DNA of 64,000 nucleotides from Bacteroides caecimuris (GTDB taxonomy: Bacteria; Bacteroidota; Bacteroidia; Bacteroidales; Bacteroidaceae). Below the pieces are notes generated by a model, which was not told where the DNA came from, did no database searches, and saw only the letters and a list, made by a program, of their open reading frames with translations. Shown piece after piece: positions 43,549 through 53,300 of this stretch. The position numbers and the translations under genes were made by a program. Where the stretch lies: positions 1,364,001-1,428,000 of the forward strand of contig NZ_CP015401.2 in NCBI RefSeq assembly GCF_001688725.2, given 5' to 3'. Positions within the stretch are counted from its first letter, which is position 1. Each line of letters opens with the position of its first letter.

Positions 43549-45630
43549 ATGAGAAAAATAATTTCTTTCCTGCTTTTAAGCCTTGTTGTATATGCATTGC
43601 AAGCGCAAATCAAAGATCCGGTAAAGTTTAAAACAGAATTGACACCTCTCTCCGATACGGAGGCAGAGGTGGTGTTTACGGCTACCATTGATAAAGGTTG
43701 GCATGTTTATTCTACCGACCTGGGAGATGGCGGTCCTATTGCTGCAACATTTAATGTGGATAATAAATCGGGCGTCGAGCTTGTCGGTAAACTGAAGCCT
43801 GTGGGCAAAGAAGTATCTACTTTCGATAAATTATTCGAAATGAAGGTACGCTATTTCGAGAATACGGCAAAGTTTGTGCAGAAAGTAAAATTGACGGGTG
43901 GAGCTTACGCGATAGAAGGTTATCTGGAATACGGAGCTTGTGATGACGAGAGTTGTCTGCCTCCTACTGAAGTACCATTCAAGTTTTCGGGAGTAGCGAA
44001 AGCCGGAAATGCTGCTGCAACGAAAACAGAACAACCGAAAACAGAACAACCGGAGCAAAAAGTAGTGGATAAGGCAGAGAAGAAAGAAGAGGCAACTCTT
44101 GTTGCTTCGAAAGACTCATCTGTTATGGTGGAGTTGGTGCCTGCAACTACAACGGAAGCAGCCACGGATATTCAGCCGGCAGTTGCCTCCAGTGAACTTT
44201 GGAAACCAGTTATCAGTGATCTGCAAGCATTAGGCGAGGAGCACAGTCAGAAAGATATGTCTTGGATATATATATTCATAACTGGGTTCCTTGGAGGATT
44301 AGTGGCTTTGTTTACTCCTTGTGTGTGGCCGATTATCCCAATGACAGTCAGCTTTTTCCTGAAACGCAGTAAAGACAAAAAGAAAGGAATTCGTGATGCG
44401 TGGACGTATGGTGCATCTATCGTCGTGATTTATGTGGCATTAGGTTTGGCTATCACGTTGATTTTCGGTGCCAGTGCATTAAATGCTTTATCGACTAATG
44501 CTATTTTTAACATTCTCTTCTTCCTGATGCTGGTGATTTTTGCCGCTTCATTCTTTGGAGCGTTTGAAATCAGACTACCCTCGAAGTGGGGAAACGCAGT
44601 AGATAGCAAAGCAGAATCTACGACCGGATTACTAAGTATTTTCCTGATGGCTTTCACGCTTTCCTTGGTATCTTTCTCTTGTACAGGTCCGATTATCGGA
44701 TTTCTGCTGGTACAGGTATCTACCACAGGAAGTGTGGTTGCTCCGGCAATCGGTATGTTGGGATTTGCCATTGCTTTGGCATTGCCATTTACGCTTTTCG
44801 CCTTGTTCCCGTCTTGGCTGAAATCTATGCCGAAGTCCGGTGGATGGATGAATGTAATTAAAGTAACGCTGGGCTTCCTTGAATTGGCGTTTGCGCTTAA
44901 ATTCTTGTCGGTAGCTGACTTGGCTTACGGTTGGAGATTGCTTGACCGCGAAACATTTCTGGCTCTGTGGATTGTAATCTTTGCTTTGCTTGGATTCTAT
45001 CTGTTGGGTAAGATCAAATTTCCGCATGATGACGATGATAATAAGGTGGGAGTCACCCGCTTCTTTATGGCATTAATCTCTTTAGCGTTTGCCGTATATA
45101 TGGTTCCCGGTTTGTGGGGAGCACCATTGAAGGCCGTATCTGCATTTGCTCCACCTATACAGACGCAAGACTTCAATTTGTATAAGAACGAGGTACATGC
45201 GAAATTCGATGATTATGATTTAGGTATGGAATATGCCCGTCTGAACGGAAAACCTGTTATGCTCGATTTTACCGGATATGGTTGCGTAAACTGTCGTAAG
45301 ATGGAAACAGCGGTATGGATTGATCCGAAAGTGAGTGATTTGATTAATAACGATTATGTACTGATTACTCTCTATGTGGATAATAAGACTCTGTTGACTG
45401 AACCCGTAAAGATAATCGAGAACGGTACGGAACGTACTTTGCGTACTGTCGGCGATAAATGGAGCTATCTGCAACGTGTGAAATTCGGAGCCAACGCCCA
45501 GCCTTTCTATGTATTGCTGGACAATCAGGGTAAACCATTGAATAAGTCGTATGCTTATAACAAAGATATTCCTAAATATATCGATTTTTTGCAAACCGGA
45601 TTGGAGAATTATAAGAAAAGGAAAAATTAA
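43549..45630 (+). CDS. dsbD: Thiol:disulfide interchange protein DsbD
   Basis: 693 residues from the ATG at 43549. The protein passes electrons from the cytoplasm to periplasmic thiols. After the signal peptide the alpha domain carries Cys131 and Cys136 (ACDDESCLPP). The linker has repeated KTEQPKTEQP. Eight membrane helices follow, with the cysteines of FTPCVWPIIPM and SFSCTGPIIG, and the C-terminal thioredoxin domain has CVNC (Cys579/Cys582). Its terminator was split by IS66, so transcription may run into the element. Confidence 0.93.
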   Translation: MRKIISFLLLSLVVYALQAQIKDPVKFKTELTPLSDTEAEVVFTATIDKGWHVYSTDLGDGGPIAATFNVDNKSGVELVGKLKPVGKEVSTFDKLFEMKVRYFENTAKFVQKVKLTGGAYAIEGYLEYGACDDESCLPPTEVPFKFSGVAKAGNAAATKTEQPKTEQPEQKVVDKAEKKEEATLVASKDSSVMVELVPATTTEAATDIQPAVASSELWKPVISDLQALGEEHSQKDMSWIYIFITGFLGGLVALFTPCVWPIIPMTVSFFLKRSKDKKKGIRDAWTYGASIVVIYVALGLAITLIFGASALNALSTNAIFNILFFLMLVIFAASFFGAFEIRLPSKWGNAVDSKAESTTGLLSIFLMAFTLSLVSFSCTGPIIGFLLVQVSTTGSVVAPAIGMLGFAIALALPFTLFALFPSWLKSMPKSGGWMNVIKVTLGFLELAFALKFLSVADLAYGWRLLDRETFLALWIVIFALLGFYLLGKIKFPHDDDDNKVGVTRFFMALISLAFAVYMVPGLWGAPLKAVSAFAPPIQTQDFNLYKNEVHAKFDDYDLGMEYARLNGKPVMLDFTGYGCVNCRKMETAVWIDPKVSDLINNDYVLITLYVDNKTLLTEPVKIIENGTERTLRTVGDKWSYLQRVKFGANAQPFYVLLDNQGKPLNKSYAYNKDIPKYIDFLQTGLENYKKRKN

Positions 45631-45665
45631 AATCCACGATAAGACACTGTCTTGAATGATAAATG

Positions 45666-45683
45666 AAATAAAAGCGGTCTCAT
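45666..45683 (+). terminator. Left arm of the dsbD terminator, separated by IS66
   Basis: AAATAAAAGCGGTCTCA (45666-45682) pairs with TGAGATCGCTTTTATTT (48423-48439) with one G-U pair, and a T-rich run follows the right arm. Before the insertion this was a 17-bp stem with a 9-base loop, TCTTTTCGG. Confidence 0.82.
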
Positions 45684-45751
45684 CTTTTCGGGTACAACCG
45701 TCCGCGATAGCAGGTAAGCCATAAAAAGAAAGCCGTCCGGATTTTGGGCGG

Positions 45752-47353
45752 CTATTTTTGTGAGGGTTTCCAGCGGTCGGGAAGCAGGTCGCGGTATTTT
45801 TCGATCGGGGTGTTTGGCGGCCATGCGGCACATCGGTCGATGATGTCACAGAAGTAGTCGAAGACGTTGACTCCGCACTGATGGCAGGTGATGGCCAGCG
45901 AGTGGTACAGGGCGGCGGCTTCGGCTCCGGAGTGGGAGCCGATTGTCAGTCGGCGACGGGTCAGGGATATGTAGCGGTTGATTCGCTCGACTTTGTTGTT
46001 GTCAAGTCTGTAGGTGGGTGAGGCGAAGATGCGTGGTATCACGTCCCATTGTTTAAGCGCATGTTCGGTGGCGGCAAGCAGCGGGTCGTCGGGTGGCACG
46101 CCGATGCGATTTTTGACCGCTGTCAGTCTCATGCGGATTTTCTCGAGCATCACTTTGGAGTATCGTTGTCTCCACTCAAGGTGCTTTTCCGCCGTCCATC
46201 CGTCTTTGCCTATGCGGTGCTGATGCTCGAAGTGGTAAAGGAGTCCGAAGAGCTTTGCTATTTCCTGCGCCTGCGGATTGTCTTTCAGGTCGAGGAACTT
46301 CCGCTTTATATGCTGCAGGCATGGCAAGCGTTTTATCCCGCTCATCTCACCGATTCCGATATGCCGGTATCCCGAGTAACAATCGCATTGGAACGCTCCG
46401 TTGAAGCCTTTGATATGCTGCTTGAAGACTTCGGCAGAGCGGGAACCGTCATCATAGAAGAAGTATACAAGCCCGGTTGTCATGCCGACGAACACCCAGA
46501 TGTAGCCCTTTTTGATCTTCCTGCCCGAGGGAGTGGCCACCTGCAGCCGCACTTTCTGATAGGTCTCGTCACCACAGATATAATTGTCTTCGACAACTGC
46601 CGGCCCGAGAGCCTTGTACAGATTCTCCAGATGAACCCTTACCTTGCTGATCAGTTTTTGTGCCGTGCCTTTGTCAAGGTCGAAGCCGTGGGCACGGAAG
46701 TATTCGACTGCATTTTCAAGTGGCATGCAGTGGAGATAGCGTAGCTCGGCGAGTCCGGCAATGAAGGAGGATGTATACTGCGAGTTCAGCAGCGGCGTGG
46801 CGGGAGCAGAGCCTTTGTATATTTTCTCGTCCTGCACATATTTGCGTACCTTGTAGATTATTTTCTTGAAGCGCATCGGCTCCATGACGTAGCGCACGAC
46901 ATCGCACTCGCCGATAAACGTCGCCGCCTCGGGATTGAAGTCGGGGCTGTCCGGCTCCACCACAACCGTCTCTACCTCGCACTCGGGATGGGTCTTTCTC
47001 CTGGCTCCATTGTTGGTGCGTTTCTTCTGTGGCCTCTGTTCCGGAGTTTCTGATACGGCAGGAGCCGGCATCGGTTTTGTCTGGCGCTCTGACGGCGAGC
47101 CCTGCAGACGCTGCACGGCCTGACGAGCAGCTTTTTCTTTGCTTAGTTCCGCGCCTTTCCCTTTTACAGCATCCTCCAACGAGGCTATCTGTTTGCGCAG
47201 CTCATCTACTGTTGCCACCAGTCTGTCGTTGGTTGACTGGAGTTTTTCATTGGATAAAGTAAGAGAGCTGACAGAGGACAACGCCTCGTCAAGTTGTCCT
47301 TGAAGATACTCGATCTGACGTTGCAAAAACTCTATCAACTCGTTCTTTTTCAT
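45752..47353 (-). CDS. tnpC: IS66 transposase (TnpC)
   Basis: 533-residue transposase. A coiled coil at the N terminus (IEFLQRQIEYLQGQLDEAL...LRKQIASLEDAVKG) leads into a basic spacer and the zinc-finger-like region. The DDE core has ICGDETYQKVRL, CDCYSGYRHIG and the Glu in NNKVERINRYISLTRRR. The C-terminal IS66 domain follows with CHQCGVNVFDYF. The whole gene seems intact. Confidence 0.94.
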   Translation of the reverse strand: MKKNELIEFLQRQIEYLQGQLDEALSSVSSLTLSNEKLQSTNDRLVATVDELRKQIASLEDAVKGKGAELSKEKAARQAVQRLQGSPSERQTKPMPAPAVSETPEQRPQKKRTNNGARRKTHPECEVETVVVEPDSPDFNPEAATFIGECDVVRYVMEPMRFKKIIYKVRKYVQDEKIYKGSAPATPLLNSQYTSSFIAGLAELRYLHCMPLENAVEYFRAHGFDLDKGTAQKLISKVRVHLENLYKALGPAVVEDNYICGDETYQKVRLQVATPSGRKIKKGYIWVFVGMTTGLVYFFYDDGSRSAEVFKQHIKGFNGAFQCDCYSGYRHIGIGEMSGIKRLPCLQHIKRKFLDLKDNPQAQEIAKLFGLLYHFEHQHRIGKDGWTAEKHLEWRQRYSKVMLEKIRMRLTAVKNRIGVPPDDPLLAATEHALKQWDVIPRIFASPTYRLDNNKVERINRYISLTRRRLTIGSHSGAEAAALYHSLAITCHQCGVNVFDYFCDIIDRCAAWPPNTPIEKYRDLLPDRWKPSQK

Positions 47354-47431
47354 GGTGTAAAGTTACAAAAAATATCTGACATTTGCAACTTTCTACACCA
47401 TTTATTTATTTGATTAACAAATTATTAAGCC

Positions 47432-47788
47432 TTATTTTACAGCCATTCTGAAGCGATTCTCGACCGTCACCTTCACAGGCGTGAGCCCCCTCATCAGCAT
47501 ATAGAAATCGTCCCATTGGAGCCTGCGCACGCCGTCATCGCCCTTTTTAAGTACCTCCCGGAAACGACCTTGCGACAGTCTTTTTGTGTACATCAAAAAT
47601 CCGTCACCATCCCATTTCAGAGCCTTCATGGACTTGCGGTCTTTGGAGAAAAACACATACACATCGCCCGATGCCGGAGAGTGCCCCTTCCACGACCACA
47701 CCATCTGGGTCAGACCGCGTATGCCGTAACGCATCGACACCGGCTGCTGGCATACCCATAGCCGTAACCCCTGCTCAAGACCCCACAT
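47432..47788 (-). CDS. tnpB: IS66 accessory protein TnpB
   Basis: 118 residues from the ATG at 47788, behind the strong ribosome-binding site AAAGGAGG. The frame is open further upstream, but without a start signal, inside tnpA. The IS66 Orf2 features GLTQMVWSWKGHSPASGDVYVFFSKDRKSMKALKWDGDGFLMYTKRLSQGRF are present. Its exact role in IS66 movement is not settled. It overlaps tnpA by 14 bases. Confidence 0.9.
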   Translation of the reverse strand: MWGLEQGLRLWVCQQPVSMRYGIRGLTQMVWSWKGHSPASGDVYVFFSKDRKSMKALKWDGDGFLMYTKRLSQGRFREVLKKGDDGVRRLQWDDFYMLMRGLTPVKVTVENRFRMAVK

Positions 47789-48344
47789 GACCGACCTCCT
47801 TTCCCATCTTTCTGACGAACTTTGCAATGACAGCAACATCAGTATCAGCTGGAAAGCTGACCGCCACATGACCGTCGACCTTTACTGTTATCACATTGCC
47901 CGTGTCAGCCGGAAGAAAACCGGCCTCCTCAAAGATGACATCCTCGAAAGGCACCTCCTCAGACTTATTGTTACCCGTGCCTGTCGGTCCTGTATATCCG
48001 GGCAATCCGGCCACACGTAAATGCTTCCGATACAAATAAGAATGCAACTGACCGTATGTTACACCAAAACTCCTGCAATAAGAAGATAAGGTCCCGGGCT
48101 GTCTGCCTTGTGCGCATAATTGCTTGAACCGCTCATAAATTTCCCCGTAAAGGCGACTATTTACGCAACAATATCCCGGCAAGGTCTTTATATCCTGAAA
48201 CTCGCTCTTGAGCAATTGCCGCATCTGACTCTGATCTACACCGTTGGCTATGCAATAGGCTCGGAACGAAGACGGCTGTCTTCCTTCGGCACACAGTTGC
48301 TTGAATGACAAGAAAACCTGCCTGTAAAGTTCAACTTTTCCCAT
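47775..48344 (-). CDS. tnpA: IS66 accessory protein TnpA
   Basis: 189 residues. The N-terminal half has two copies of a helix-turn-helix-like unit: FKQLCAEGRQPSSFRAYCIANGVDQSQMRQLL and FKQLCAQGRQPGTLSSYCRSFGVTYGQLHSYL. The tail VDGHVAVSFPADTDVAVIAKFVRKM is the usual IS66 Orf1 ending. The two copies are closer to each other than expected for chance and suggest recognition of the paired ends of the element. Confidence 0.87.
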   Translation of the reverse strand: MGKVELYRQVFLSFKQLCAEGRQPSSFRAYCIANGVDQSQMRQLLKSEFQDIKTLPGYCCVNSRLYGEIYERFKQLCAQGRQPGTLSSYCRSFGVTYGQLHSYLYRKHLRVAGLPGYTGPTGTGNNKSEEVPFEDVIFEEAGFLPADTGNVITVKVDGHVAVSFPADTDVAVIAKFVRKMGKEVGHVGS

Positions 48345-48511
48345 AAATCAATTTTTAGGGCAAAGTTAGAAACTTTACAGGCAGGCTTCAATACGCTATC
48401 GCGGACGGTTGTACCTTTTCGGTGAGATCGCTTTTATTTTTTTATTTCAGAAAAAATACATACGTTTGTAATATCATAACAATACGCTTTGTGCCCAAAA
48501 ATAAAGAAAAT

Positions 48512-49114
48512 ATGTACGCAACAGACCCTCTTGTAAATGAACGGGAATTGGTTCTCCGTCTGATAGACGGAGATGAAGAGGCCTTTTGCGAACTTTATGC
48601 TGCTTACAAGAATCGTTTGCTCTACTTCGCCCTGAAGTTCGTCAAGTCGCGTGAATTTGCTGAAGATATTTTCCAGGATGCATTTACGGTAGTCTGGCAA
48701 ACTCGTCGTTTCATCAATCCTGAAGCCTCTTTTTCTTCCTACCTTTATACCATCGTACGTAATCGTATTCTGAATCAGTTGCGCGACATGGCTAATGAAG
48801 ATCAGCTGAAAGAACAGATTCTTTCTCAAGCGATCGATTCAACAAACGAGACCAATAACCATATTTTGCTCAATGATTTGAAAGAGATTGTTGCCCGTGC
48901 ATTGGAACAATTGACACCCCGCCAACGGGAAGTGTTCAAAATGAGCCGTGAACTACAGATGTCTCACAAAGAAATAGCCGAAGCGTTGGGTGTTTCTGTT
49001 CATACGGTGCAGGAACATATTTCTGTTTCTCTGAAGGTGATTCGTTCTTATCTGACTAAATATTCAAGTACATCAGCTGATATACTTCTGATTCTATTTT
49101 GCTTGAATTTATAA
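48512..49114 (+). CDS. ECF-type RNA polymerase sigma factor
   Basis: 200 residues from the ATG at 48512 (MYATDPLVNERELVLRL). Region 2 (about 20-85) shows FCELYAAYKNRLLYFALKFVKSREFAEDIFQDAFTVVW. Region 4 (about 135-190) has LEQLTPRQREVFKMSRELQMSHKEIAEALGVSVHTVQEHI. A TACGCTTTG about 20 bases upstream is its likely promoter and lies outside IS66, so expression should survive the insertion. The adjacent FecR anti-sigma and the STN-bearing SusC indicate a trans-envelope signalling chain that switches on the operon ending at 61483. Confidence 0.9.
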   Translation: MYATDPLVNERELVLRLIDGDEEAFCELYAAYKNRLLYFALKFVKSREFAEDIFQDAFTVVWQTRRFINPEASFSSYLYTIVRNRILNQLRDMANEDQLKEQILSQAIDSTNETNNHILLNDLKEIVARALEQLTPRQREVFKMSRELQMSHKEIAEALGVSVHTVQEHISVSLKVIRSYLTKYSSTSADILLILFCLNL

Positions 49115-49141
49115 TAAATGTTAATCACACCCTAGCTCTTT

Positions 49142-49174
49142 CTTCCTTTTGTGTATTACTTATACAAAAGGAAG
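49142..49174 (+). other. Hairpin between the sigma and anti-sigma genes
   Basis: A 14-bp stem with one mismatch (CTTCCTTTTGTGTA at 49142-49155 with 49161-49174) and a 5-base loop. No T run follows, so it is more likely a processing or pausing structure than a terminator. Confidence 0.55.
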
Positions 49175-49200
49175 GAAATTAATATCCTTATTTTGAATGT

Positions 49201-50190
49201 ATGATGAAAGATACTAAAACAGAAAAAGATAAATTGCATCGTTACCTGGATGACCTTTATACCAGGGAAGAGGCTTCACAACTTTTGCAAAGCATAAAAG
49301 AGGCAGAGAACCAAGATTTATTGGATGAACTGGCAGCAGAGGTTTGGGAAGAATCCGGGAACTTGCAACCTGCTACTGATTTGGAACGGGAAAAATATAA
49401 GAGAGAGGCACGTCAGTTATTGAAACGTATTGAACACAAAAAACGTACCTGGTTCCGTCGGGCGTCTGTGGTGGCGGTTAGTACGGCGGCTGTCATAGCC
49501 ATTATAATAGGGAGTGTCAACTTTTTCCGGTATATGAATGAACAGCAGGTCACGCTTGCTGAAGTCACCACTTCTTTTGGTGAAAAAAGACAAGTGACTT
49601 TGCCGGATGGAACTCTTTTGGTATTGAATTCTTGTTCTCAAGTGCGTTATCCGGAACGTTTTGTGGGAGATAGCCGTGAAATAGAACTTGAAGGTGAGGG
49701 ATATTTCCGTGTTGCCCGTAATGAAAAGATGCCATTTATTGTAAAGACGAAGCGACTGGATGTTCAGGTATTGGGTACTCGTTTTGATGTCAAGTCCTAT
49801 TCAACGGATGAGATTGTATCTGTGAGTGTGGAGAGTGGTAAAGTGCAGGTTGATTTACCGGAAGCAATGATGAGGCTGACTGCCAAAGAGCAAGTGCTTA
49901 TCAATACGGTTTCCGGTGAATATAGTAAGAAAACAGAAGATAGGGGAGTGGCTGTCTGGATGAAAGGAGGTTTACGTTTCTACAGTACACCGATTCGGGA
50001 TGTGGCAAAAGAACTGGAGCGTGTATATAATTGCCGGATTACTTTTGCTTCCGGTCAGGATTTTAACAACTTGATTACCGGTGAGCACGATAATAAGAGT
50101 CTGGAGTCCGTACTTAAATCCATCGAATTTATCAGTGGTGATATCAAATATAAAAAAGAAGGCATTGATGTCCTTCTTTATAAAAAATGA
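49201..50190 (+). CDS. FecR-family anti-sigma factor
   Basis: 329 residues. A cytoplasmic head (about 1-85) holds the sigma factor, one membrane helix follows (about 92-109, SVVAVSTAAVIAIIIGSVNFF), and then comes the periplasmic FecR domain (TSFGEKRQVTLPDGTLLVLNSCSQV, EIELEGEGYFRV). The C-terminal DUF4974 domain (LRFYSTPIRDVAKELERVYNCRITF) is the part that contacts the STN domain of the outer-membrane receptor. It lies 86 bases after the sigma gene, and the SusC gene follows 206 bases later. Confidence 0.9.
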   Translation: MMKDTKTEKDKLHRYLDDLYTREEASQLLQSIKEAENQDLLDELAAEVWEESGNLQPATDLEREKYKREARQLLKRIEHKKRTWFRRASVVAVSTAAVIAIIIGSVNFFRYMNEQQVTLAEVTTSFGEKRQVTLPDGTLLVLNSCSQVRYPERFVGDSREIELEGEGYFRVARNEKMPFIVKTKRLDVQVLGTRFDVKSYSTDEIVSVSVESGKVQVDLPEAMMRLTAKEQVLINTVSGEYSKKTEDRGVAVWMKGGLRFYSTPIRDVAKELERVYNCRITFASGQDFNNLITGEHDNKSLESVLKSIEFISGDIKYKKEGIDVLLYKK

Positions 50191-50264
50191 GATGAAGAAA
50201 AGATAATGTTTAATTTAAAAGAATAATAGATGAAAACAGCCCCTTCATGAACCTCCCTAAAATG

Positions 50265-50293
50265 ATAGAAGCACTCCAAAGGAATGCTCCTAT
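50265..50293 (+). other. Leader hairpin before susC-type gene
   Basis: A 13-bp imperfect stem (50265-50277 with 50281-50293, 3-base loop) in the 206-base gap between the FecR and SusC-type genes, about 100 bases before the SusC start. No other gene is visible in this gap. The ECF-dependent promoter of the operon probably lies here, but I cannot point to it. Confidence 0.45.
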
Positions 50294-50396
50294 CCGCAAT
50301 CCGGACGGATATTCATAAGCTTCGACCCAAATGAATAACGTATCGCGCATTGCTCGTTTTTAATAACTTTAGTCAATTACTAAAACGCACAAATTT

Positions 50397-53300
50397 ATGA
50401 ATAATCTTCTTATTTGTAAAGGGATAAGTAAAAATAGCTGTTCGTTTTTAGCTTTTTTACTATTCGCCTTCATTTTAATTGTTCCGGCTGCTGCTCAAAC
50501 ATTAAAAGAGCATGATATAACGCTTCGCGTGCAAAATGAGCCGGTAGAAAGTGTTTTCAATAAAATCAGCAAACAGACTAATTTTAAATTTCTCTATGAC
50601 CAGGAAACAGTGAACAAAGCTCCGAGAGTTTCTTTCGATATTAAAAATGCTTCATTAAAACAGATTCTGGGCGAAATAACCACCCAGGCCAAACTTTATT
50701 TCAATAGGACCGATCATACAATTGCTGTCAGCAAACAGCCGCTTAAAAAGGAAGAAACAGCTCAACGTACACGCACTATTCAGGGAATTGTTGCGGATGA
50801 TAAAGGAGAACCGGTGATTGGTGCCAGTATTCAGATTAAAGGAGAAGGCAGTGGTACCATTACCGATATCGATGGACGTTATTCAATCATGAATGTACCG
50901 GAATCTGCTACACTGACAATTTCTTATATCGGCTATAAAACGGTGAATATCTCTGCAAAAGATAAGAATACGGCAAAAATCACGTTGGTGGAAGATAGTA
51001 AGATGATCGATGAAGTAGTCGTGGTAGGCTATGGTGTTCAGAGAAAAAGAGATGTTTCTACTTCTATTTCTTCCGTGAAAGCTGAACAAATAGCAGAAGT
51101 TTCCGCTTCCGATTTTCGTCAGGCGTTGGCGGGAAAAATGCCGGGAGTACAGGTGACGCAACCTAGTGGTGATCCGGAAGGAAGCGTAAGTATCCGTGTT
51201 CGTGGTATCAGCACAGTGAATGCAGGTAGTGATCCTCTCTATATTATCGACGGTGTACCAGTGGAACGTGGATTTGCCAATCTGAATAATAATGATATTG
51301 AATCTGTAGAAGTCTTGAAAGATGCTTCTTCGGCAGCTATTTATGGTAGCCGCGGATCGAATGGTGTAATTATTATCACGACCAAACAGGGGCAGTCGGA
51401 GAAAATGAAAGTGCAGTATGATGGATATTATGGTATCCAGAGTGTTTCGAAGAAACTTCCAATGATGAATGCATATCAGTTTGCCGAATTTGCAAAAGAT
51501 GGGCATGACAACGCCTATCTGGATGCCAATCCCGGTGGATTACCGGACGATCCGAATGGAATGCGTCCCAACTCATGGGAACGTATCCCCACTGAACTCT
51601 TTCCTTATCTGAATGGTGACAAAGGACTGACCGATACGGACTGGCAAGACGCTATATTCCGTACTGCTGCTACTACCAGCCACAATGTATCTATTTCCGG
51701 CAGAGGAAAAACAGTCGGTTATTTTATTTCAGCTAACTATTATGATAAAGAAGGTATTATCATTAATTCCGATTTTAAGAAATACAGTATGCGTATGAAT
51801 TTGGACGGGAAATATAAAAGGCTGAAATTCGGTCTGAATTTTTCTCCTTCTTATTCTACTTCCAACCGGGTAGATGCTTCCGGGTCCAATGGTATTGTGC
51901 AATCAGCCTTGATGATGCCTCCGGTATGGCCGGTGTATAATGCGGATGGAAGTTATAACTATCAGGGAAACGGATATTGGAGAATTGGAAATGACTATCA
52001 GCACAATGCCGTATTAAATCCGGTAGCCATGGCAAATCTCCAATCGGATGTTGTAGACCGTATGGCTATTGTTGGAAAATTCTTTGCGGAATTGGAGTTA
52101 TATAAAGGGCTTACCTATAACATCTCTTTTGGTGGTGATTATTATGGTTCGCATAACGATCAATACCGTTCATCGGAACTTCCGTTATTGGGACATAAAT
52201 ATTATGATGTGAAGTCGAATCCTACTGCATATAGTTCATCCGGTTTTTATTTTAACTGGTTGATTGAGAATAAAATCAATTATAATACGACCATCAAGGA
52301 TGCTCATTCTATCAATGTTGTTTTAGTGCAATCGGCTCAAAAAGAAACATATAAAAGGGATAATGTGACGGCTACCGATTTCCCGAATGATTACATACAA
52401 ACAATTTCCGGTGGTACAGTGACGAAAGGTGCGTCTGATAAAACACAGTGGACAATTGCTTCTTATCTGGCACGTGTACAGTATAGCTATAAAGGTAAGT
52501 ATATGGCTTCAGCAGCCATTCGTGCAGACGGTTCTTCTCGTTTCGGAAAAAACAACCGTTGGGGATATTTCCCTTCTGCTTCTTTTGCATGGAGAATAAG
52601 TGGAGAAGACTTTTTCACGAAAGCAAAATTCCTGTCATTTGTTGATGACTTGAAACTTAGAGCCAGTTATGGAGTTACCGGTAATTTTCAGATTGGTAAT
52701 TATGACCACCTGTCTCTGATGGCTTCCGATAACTATATACTCGGTACAGGCAATGGGCAGTTGGTGAATGGATATAAACCTAGTACCATAAAGAATGAGG
52801 ATTTGAGTTGGGAAAAGAATGCGATGGTGAATGTGGGTCTTGATTTACAAATGTTCAAAGGATTGTTGGGACTGACTGTGGATTATTACAATACCAACAC
52901 TTCTAATATGTTGTTGAACGTACCTGTTCCTCATCTGACCGGATATAGCACTGCATTGATGAATATTGGTAAAGTGAACAACAGGGGATGGGAAATAGCA
53001 TTGACCTCACAGAAGAATATAACGAAAGATTTCGGTTATTCATTCAATGCCAATTATGCTACGAATACAAACGAAGTAAAAGCGCTCGGTCCGGGTAATG
53101 CTCCTATCATATCTACCGGTAGCGTAGATCATGCATATTACATAACGAAAGTTGGTGAACCTATTGGCTGTTATTATCTGTTGGTGCAGGATGGTATTTT
53201 CTCCAATGAAGAAGAATTAAAGAGATATCCTCATTTCAGCAATACCAAGCCCGGAGATTTCCGGTTTGTGGATGTAGATGGAGACGGTGTGATGGACTTG

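Larger units (their letters stand above)
45692..48414 (-). mobile_element. Complete IS66-family insertion sequence (2723 bp)
   Basis: Both ends carry the 20-base inverted repeat GTACAACCGTCCGCGATAGC. The 8-base target duplication CTTTTCGG stands at 45684-45691 and 48415-48422, the size usual for IS66. All three IS66 genes (tnpA, tnpB, tnpC) are present on the minus strand in normal order and appear intact. Confidence 0.95.

Noticed and set aside
47789..47869. Longer N terminus of TnpB
   Set aside because: The ribosome-binding site AAAGGAGG and family length favour the ATG at 47788; the extension lies inside tnpA.
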